64,000 nucleotides of DNA from Phycomyces blakesleeanus NRRL 1555(-) (lineage: Eukaryota > Mucoromycota > Mucoromycetes > Mucorales > Phycomycetaceae). The stretch lies in the NCBI RefSeq assembly GCF_001638985.1, contig NW_017265135.1:1293223-1357222 (forward strand), in the 5' to 3' direction. The position numbers and the translations under genes were made by a program. The notes beneath the pieces are model-generated. The model saw nothing but the letters and a program-made list of their open reading frames with translations, had not been told where the DNA came from and made no database searches. Within the stretch, counting starts at the first letter, position 1; each line of letters opens with the position of its first letter. This document shows positions 58,360 through 64,000 of this stretch, in pieces.

Positions 58360-60795
58360 ATGTCGCCCTTGCCTACTAATATCACTGCTTTTAAGAGACG
58401 CTTTGTTAACAAGTGTAATTCAGAAGAACTAGAGCATTTAATTGAGCAACAAAAAGCTGAGATTTCTAGCGGAATTCAAGTATAAACAAAACAGACAATA
58501 GATTATATGCAAAAAAATGCACACCAATATTAACAATATATCTTTATAGCCTACTAGTATTGCTGCAATTTCTGAAGAGGTACCTAAGAAAGTTCGTAGG
58601 GGTCAACCATCAAAAAGGATTATGCTGGTTGAAAATTCAACAGCTGAATCGTCCAGTTCAGCCAAATTGTCTACTTCTGTTGGCTCAAATGCCTTTGTTG
58701 CTCTTCAAAGTAGCTTGTCAATCAATGTGTCTGAGTTTGAGCCTGCACTTAAGACTTTGCCAATAAAAGTACATGCCAGCACTGCTGCAATTTACAGAAT
58801 GCCCTTAGAACATTGGAAGGTATGTCTCAACTCAAAAGGATAAGAATCTATATTGTATTGATTGTATTCATTTTTTAATGTTGCTTAAATTGAAGAACTT
58901 TTGCGAAAAAAACTGACACAGATATCCTGTTGATTTTCAGTATCCATACACTGTTGGGCCTACTGAATTTGTTATTGCTTTCTTCAAAGAATTTGTTTTC
59001 AAGCGAATGTATATGAAAAGTGTTTCAGTAGAGACTGATGTTAGAACACAAATTGGCTTAAGAACAGAAGATAACAAAGAAAGACAATTGACTTTGCTCC
59101 AAAGTAATGCAAAATTGCATGAAATATATAAAAAAAAATCCATCAATTATACTTAATCATCAACCCATTTTTATAGTTGCTGAGAATGCTCCTTCTAACA
59201 AGAACGGTAATAAGAAAGTTATCAAAGTTCCTTTAGGTATTGAATCTGTCAATCAATACAAGAAAATCTTGATGTTCTTGTATGAATTCCAGTCCGAGCG
59301 CCAAGAAGTTGGATGGCTGTCTTCCAAGAAGACTAAAGAAGTGATCGAATTGATCAAGAAGTATGAACACGATCTTGTTTACTACCAAGTACAAACAAAC
59401 GTAGATAGAGCAGCCCAATGTGTAATTTGGGACTCTTATAAGTCTGGCAAACTTATAAGAATCCTGAAGAGCCTTTGGACTTCTGACAGCAAATCAGGCT
59501 TACATGAGATGTTTTCTATCTCTTCCCGCCACCATATGCTACTTAGGGATCAGAATTTGAGAAATTTAAACTTTGTTGATTGCTTTTGCACGATCATTCC
59601 AAAAAAACAGCACGAAGGAATGCAACAGGCTCTTGCTTTGGTTTTTAGTCTAGATAAGGGCAAGACTCTGAAGGAAGGAGAAGTCAAATTTGCATGTGCC
59701 ATGTCCCATAAAAATGTATTCAGATGTCTTTTTGATGCATTTGCCTTTTTTATATTCAGTTTGCTTCAAGTAGGTTGGCCAGCTAAAAAAAGGGACTTTT
59801 TTTAAAATAATTTCTGACTTTTTTGATAAAAATTATAGACCAGTGGTAACTTCTTGAACAAAGACAGATGACAGAACTGGAAGATATTGTGTGGACGTAC
59901 CAGCCCTGAGAAGAGGTTAACTGGCACTTCTCAATGGAAAACTACAAAAAAGGCACTTGCAGATGAAGAGATATATACCACACGAGTAACACATGGTGGC
60001 CGTCATGCTGGGTCAATAGAAGCTGAGGGCTTAGGGATACTTTTTGATCTGATCAAGCAAGGAGGAGGATGGAAGGATTGACTTAGTCATTTGGAGACCC
60101 ATTACTTGGGTAAACTCCCATCTCCTTTTGCCAGAGGTATGGCTGGCTTTTGGGAAAAGTCTTTCTCACTGGCAAGAAATGGCGTGTCACCACCAATGGA
60201 ATTACAAAAGATGGTATTTCCTTGGATCGAAGACTATTTTGGTGCTGGTAATATAGGGTGGGTAGCTGTCTGTGAGAAGGAGATGAATGAAGTTGATGAG
60301 AACGAGGATGAGGATGAAAACATCATAAATTTGGAGATAGATGAAGAAGCAGATTCCGTAGAATTCGTGAAGGAAGATGGAAGATTGCAGTCGAAAGAAA
60401 AAAAGAGAAAAGGAAAGCAAAGAGCAACTCAAAGCAGTATCAATACAGCAAAGCACAAATTTTTACAACTCTTGATACAATGCAGAAGAATAATCTTACA
60501 AGATGCAGTCATTTACTTGTACTTGAACAAAGAAAACAAGTACATCAACACAAGAAACCTTCCATTCTCAAGTAACAGTTTCAGAATGTTCTAAGAAGAT
60601 ATTGTAGCTGCCATTACCAGCCCTTCCATTGGTATACTAGAAGAGTATGCAATCCTTGTTCCTAAAATTGTTGATACAAACAAAGAGGTAGCCAACAGAG
60701 TGACAAAAGTAAATCATTGGATCATACAATTGCAGCAACAACAAGACAACCAATCTGAGAAAAATGAAAACTCTTTCAACAACTTCATTTAATAA
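58360..60795 (+). pseudogene. Crypton-type tyrosine recombinase, decayed
   Basis: Exons 58360-58479, 58550-58819, 58941-59103 and 59177-59769 join in phase with canonical sites. Exon 2 carries a basic VPKKVRRGQPSKR motif. Exon 4 contains the mid-domain (EVIELIKKYEHDLVYYQVQ, FACAMSHKNVFRCLFDAF), which resembles the Ndc10/Crypton core. Exon 5 (from 59839) is partly off frame, then has VTHGGRHAGSIEAEGLG (the H-x2-R box) and THYLGKLPSPFARGMAGF with the likely catalytic Tyr. PWIEDYFGAG and an acidic, then basic tail follow. TGA at 60079-60081 and TAA at 60592-60594 interrupt an otherwise continuing frame that ends near 60790. Cryptons insert by tyrosine recombination; direct-repeat ends were not found. 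Confidence 0.72.
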
Positions 60796-61409
60796 AGTAA
60801 CCAGCAGAATTGTCATCTGATGAACATGACACAGCAACTGGCTAAGAATATAAAAATTCTTATGATCTAGCAACAGTACTTAAATTCACAAATGCAATTA
60901 CTCATGACTATCAACAATGCTTCTCAAAGCATAAATACCAATACCAGCTTGTCTCAACCGCCTATATTTCCTGTTTTTTTTATTATTCATTTAATATTGT
61001 TTTTTCCTTTCTCTACTTCTGCTCCTTTTACTTTTTCACCTACTCAACAACCAACTGCTATAAGTGTCACCCCACCTTTACTCAATTCAAATAGACATTT
61101 CATTGCTTTGTTAAAGCCCAAAGTCAAGAAAAAGGCTAGATAGGTTAGCTACAAGTCTAGCAATTAAAAATACTCTTTTTTAAAAGCCATGATATATACA
61201 CTACCATATATCTGTTACTTATTATTCTTATCTGTTACTATTCTTTATCATATTATGTATTCATCTTATTCTTTATCAGCTATGATGTATTTTCTTTTAA
61301 ATCAGAAATTTTGAATTTTGGGTCAATTTTTATATTTCAAATACCGATATAAGAAAATGTAATTAAATGTCCGCAAACTTAAGAAAAATCCCAAATATTA
61401 AATCATATA
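60796..61409. other. Tail of the Crypton region and AT-rich gap
   Basis: A frame at 60892-61143 (Ser/Thr/Pro-rich with a short hydrophobic segment and a KPKVKKKAR end) may be a frame-shifted remnant of the Crypton C-terminus. I cannot support it as a gene. The rest is AT-rich. Confidence 0.35.
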
Positions 61410-61565
61410 CACTCTTTCTGAAAATTATTGGTACAAAAATAAAAATAATTTTACTGCACCAATAAAAATTGATTTGGTGCAAAAATAGTTGACAAAATTG
61501 GCACACTTTTCAATTTCCTTTTTCCTGATTTTTTTTTAAAAAAAATTCACCATTCAACATTAAAC

Positions 61566-62882
61566 ATGAATCAATTTCTTTACAAAGATAAAGGTAAAAA
61601 TATTTATAACAAGAAAGAGATTCCAGTAGCTGTTCTAGACATGGAAGTAGACAATGAACAATATCTATTACACAACATTACAAATCTCAAACAATACATG
61701 GAACTGAAACCCTCAGAAAAGCAAGTTAAAAAAAAAACACTCAAAAGCAATAAAAAGGAACCGGTTGTAAAAGCAAGTTATCAGTCATATAAAAAAGAGG
61801 ATAAGGAGAAGTTTTTTTATTGGGTATATGAGAAGCAATTTAATGTTTGTGCTGCTTGCAAAATGGTCAATATACCTCCCAGCACTGGTCAAAACTGGTT
61901 CAAGAAAGGTGTGGAAAGCTTGATGAACAATGAAGATTTATCTCAAAGGAAAAGTGGAAGCAGTTTGAACAGTAGTTCAGCTGGAAGACCACCCAAACTT
62001 TGCGAAGAATACAAAGATTTTGTGGTTGGTATAGTAGATGAAAAACCAGATATTGTCTTGGAGAAAATGATAGAGAAGTTGAATGGCCAGTTTATAGGTC
62101 TCAAAATCAAAAAAACTGCTTTACACGACTTTCTCACCAAGAAATTCCAGCTCACACTAAAAAGAGCTTACTTCTATTCAATACAACAAAACAGTATTGA
62201 GAACATTGAAGAAAGACACAAATGGGTTACTCGTTGATAGGAAACCAACATGGATTTTATGAGCAATTGTATCTTCGTTGACAAAGCAGCTTTTCATATC
62301 AATATAAAACGCAATTATGCCTGGTCTTTAAAAGGAACTTGAGCTATTGTAACTGTACCAAAAACAAGAGCTAAAACAACAACTATCCTTGCCACCATAT
62401 CCACTGATGATGTTATTAATGTAAAAGTCAGGCTCCCAAAAATTATAGCAGCTTCCAAAAAAAGAAAGATTGTAGGCAGTTCTACCCAGAATCAAAAAGA
62501 CAAAGATGGGACTGTAACTGGACATTACTTCAACTTTGTTGCCAGTACGTTGAATGTGATGGATATATATAGCAAGTTCAAAGGCTATTAATTGATCATG
62601 GATAATGCACCAATTCACAAGCATGGAGATATTCAGCTTTACATTGAGGGTAGAGGCTATGGGTGTGTCTATCTTCTACCATATTTGCCTGAGCTTAATT
62701 CTATTGAGCAGTTTTGGTCAGTTGTAAAGAGTAAACTCAAAAGGGAAGCTCTTTTGGAGGAGGAAACATTAACCTCAAGGATCTCAGATGCTTGCAATAA
62801 AGTATTGCTCAGTGACTTGCAAGGGTTCTGTAGATATTCACAATCCAGATTTGACAATTGTTTAAAACAAAAATGCCTATAA
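61566..62882 (+). pseudogene. Tc1/mariner-type DD34E transposase with four stops
   Basis: One frame of 438 residues from the ATG at 61566 to the TAA at 62880. The N-terminal HTH region has FNVCAACKMVNIPPSTGQNW and SSAGRPPKLCEEYKDFV. Catalytic blocks are CIFVDKAAFHINI (first Asp), LIMDNAPIHKHGD (second Asp) and LPYLPELNSIEQFWSVVK (Glu, 34 residues later). The first block has DK where DE is usual. Stops are TGA 62235-62237, TAG 62238-62240, TGA 62340-62342 and TAA 62589-62591. The copy is dead. Confidence 0.87.
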
Positions 62883-62909
62883 TAAATTCTTTAATTTTTG
62901 GTATACTTG

Positions 62910-63300
62910 TGTTATATTTTTAGAAAAGAAAGAAAAACAAAGTGCAGATGAGAAGTACGGTGAGACTTTGTTTATTGATGAAAAGAGAGATGATCTTCTA
63001 TTGCTATTTGCTATGTGAGTTTATATAGACATTGCGTGTGTATTTAGGATAATGATATAAGTATATCATGTGATGTCTGTTTTCTTATATCATAGATAAT
63101 ATATTGTTAAGTTATTACCCACGCTCTTGTTTGAGTGATTAGTGATGTTGACTAAGGTGTGTGACCTTGTTATCGGTATATTCTTTATTTAATGATAGTG
63201 TGAGAAATAATGTATAATTGATACTGGTTGCTTATTCAATATGTCTTTGTCTTATTGTCTGTGCACTCTATTTGAATCTACGATTATGTTGGATACAACA
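62910..63300. mobile_element. Solo LTR of the Ty3 element family (391 bp)
   Basis: Same ends and length as the LTRs at 35273 and 40408, with several transitions such as GCAGATGAG for GCAGACGAG and GTGCACTC for GTGCGCTC. ACTTG duplications lie at 62905-62909 and 63301-63305. It is older than the full-length copy, judging from the number of differences. Confidence 0.93.
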
Positions 63301-63574
63301 ACTTGGTGCATTCCATTTTTGTACCAAATTGATTTTTATTTTTATACCAAATTTATTTTTGTTTGTGCACCAAATATATTTTTGTTTGTGCACCAATAAT
63401 TTCCGGAAAGAGTGTACAGCCACAGTGTCATATACTCACAGCAAAATATGTTTCAAACACCAAGTACTACATAATGTTACTATATTAGGGGATCGATTCT
63501 CTCAGTCTGCCATATGAAATGAATAATTGAGGGTCAACATTTTTCTTCCTATGCTATTAAATTCGAATACTGCG

Positions 63575-63723
63575 TTTTTTCAAGACCTAAAAAGTGTTGA
63601 CATAAATGATAAAACTGAATATGTTATTAGTTTACTTTGTTAATAAACAGCTTCTCTACAAAGTAAACTGATAATATATTCAGTTTTGTCATTTCCAACA
63701 ACACTTTTTAGGTCTTGAAGAAA
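63575..63723. repeat. Foldback repeat of about 150 bp
   Basis: Arms TTTTTTCAAGACCTAAAAAG and CTTTTTAGGTCTTGAAGAAA continue inward through AAAACTGAATAT / ATATTCAGTTTT and AGTTTACTTTG / CAAAGTAAACT. There is a loop of about 20 bases. No coding capacity; probably a MITE, though no target duplication is clear. Confidence 0.75.
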
Positions 63724-63729
63724 CTAGTC

Positions 63730-64000
63730 AGAGTCCAATTTTTTTTTACTGTGTATAAAAAACATACACCATACAATACATTTTAATAAAAAATTAAATA
63801 TATATATTTACACAATTATACATTTTGTATGAGTCATTTTAAAAGATGTTAAAATAAAAAAGATAATATAAAATAAATAAAGTTGATGAATAAAGTATCA
63901 TATAGACCATGTAGTAGTATAAGATAAACATATCTTATCTCTGGCATCTGATATGACACTCAAGATTCGCATTTCAAGAAGACTTTCATAGATAAAAAAC
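63730..64000. other. AT-rich window end, no gene
   Basis: I see no supported feature in the last 270 bases. Confidence 0.5.

Larger units (their letters stand above)
61410..63414 (+). mobile_element. Tc1/mariner-type element with a solo LTR inside
   Basis: The left end is CACTCTTTCTGAAAATTATT; the right end is the inverse of CACTCTTTCCGGAAATTATT. TA flanks both (61408-61409, 63415-63416). Further TTGGT-CA-AAAA words repeat inside each end. A DD34E transposase pseudogene lies inside, and a Ty3 solo LTR (62910-63300) is inserted in the right flank. Confidence 0.88.

Noticed and set aside
58937..59146. 69-residue minus-strand frame
   Set aside because: Antisense to Crypton exon 3.
60892..61143. 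83-residue frame with a hydrophobic stretch
   Set aside because: No start context, no homology I recognise, and it lies in the decayed Crypton tail.
1..64000. CRISPR arrays, rRNA genes, bacterial operons or ribosome-binding sites
   Set aside because: No regularly spaced repeats, no rRNA-like sequence, and genes have introns; the window is eukaryotic.

Overview
This 64 kb window is AT-rich eukaryotic DNA that is almost entirely transposable elements nested inside one another. Short GT..AG introns (about 50 to 90 bases), no operons, Ty3-type LTRs, CACTA/Tnp2 transposases, PIF/Harbinger, pogo, Tc1 and a Crypton-type tyrosine recombinase point to a fungus. The style of the Tnp2-like and zinc-finger element proteins best fits an early-diverging lineage such as Mucoromycota. 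That placement is from memory of protein families, not from a search.

Layout. 1-4069: right part of a CACTA element (A1) with two divergent genes. 4140-6656: decayed two-gene Harbinger-like element (nuclease plus Myb-like partner). 7145-13740: decayed CACTA copy (A2), interrupted by a complete pogo element (8798-11659) and a solo LTR. 13885-18907: Tnp2-type element B1, transposase and companion gene convergent, the companion broken only by a solo LTR. 19640-20396: unrecognised small exons. 22135-22216: tRNA-Ser(CGA), the only certain host gene. 22900-42380: a foldback repeat that contains an 18.26 kb PIF/Harbinger element (22977-41235, TAA duplications). That element holds, beside its own two genes, solo LTRs, a second Tnp2-type element (B2), a Tc1 element and a full-length Ty3 chromodomain retrotransposon (35273-40798). 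42911-52632: a transposase-like gene (H) split by CACTA element A3 (44689-52298), which itself carries a second intact pogo (47578-50440). 53793-56801: an intact 1002-residue zinc-finger element protein. 58360-60795: Crypton-type recombinase. 61410-63414: Tc1-like element with a solo Ty3 LTR inside it.

How the parts relate. Three layers of nesting can be dated relative to each other by target-site duplications that are still readable, and in several places removing the insert restores an open frame. Two recurrent two-gene plans are visible: CACTA type A (transposase and coiled-coil companion, divergent) and type B (transposase and companion, convergent). Most coding copies are dead. Most stop codons whose ancestral codon can be guessed look like C:G to T:A changes. 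The two pogo transposases and the 53793-56801 protein are the only long genes without visible damage.
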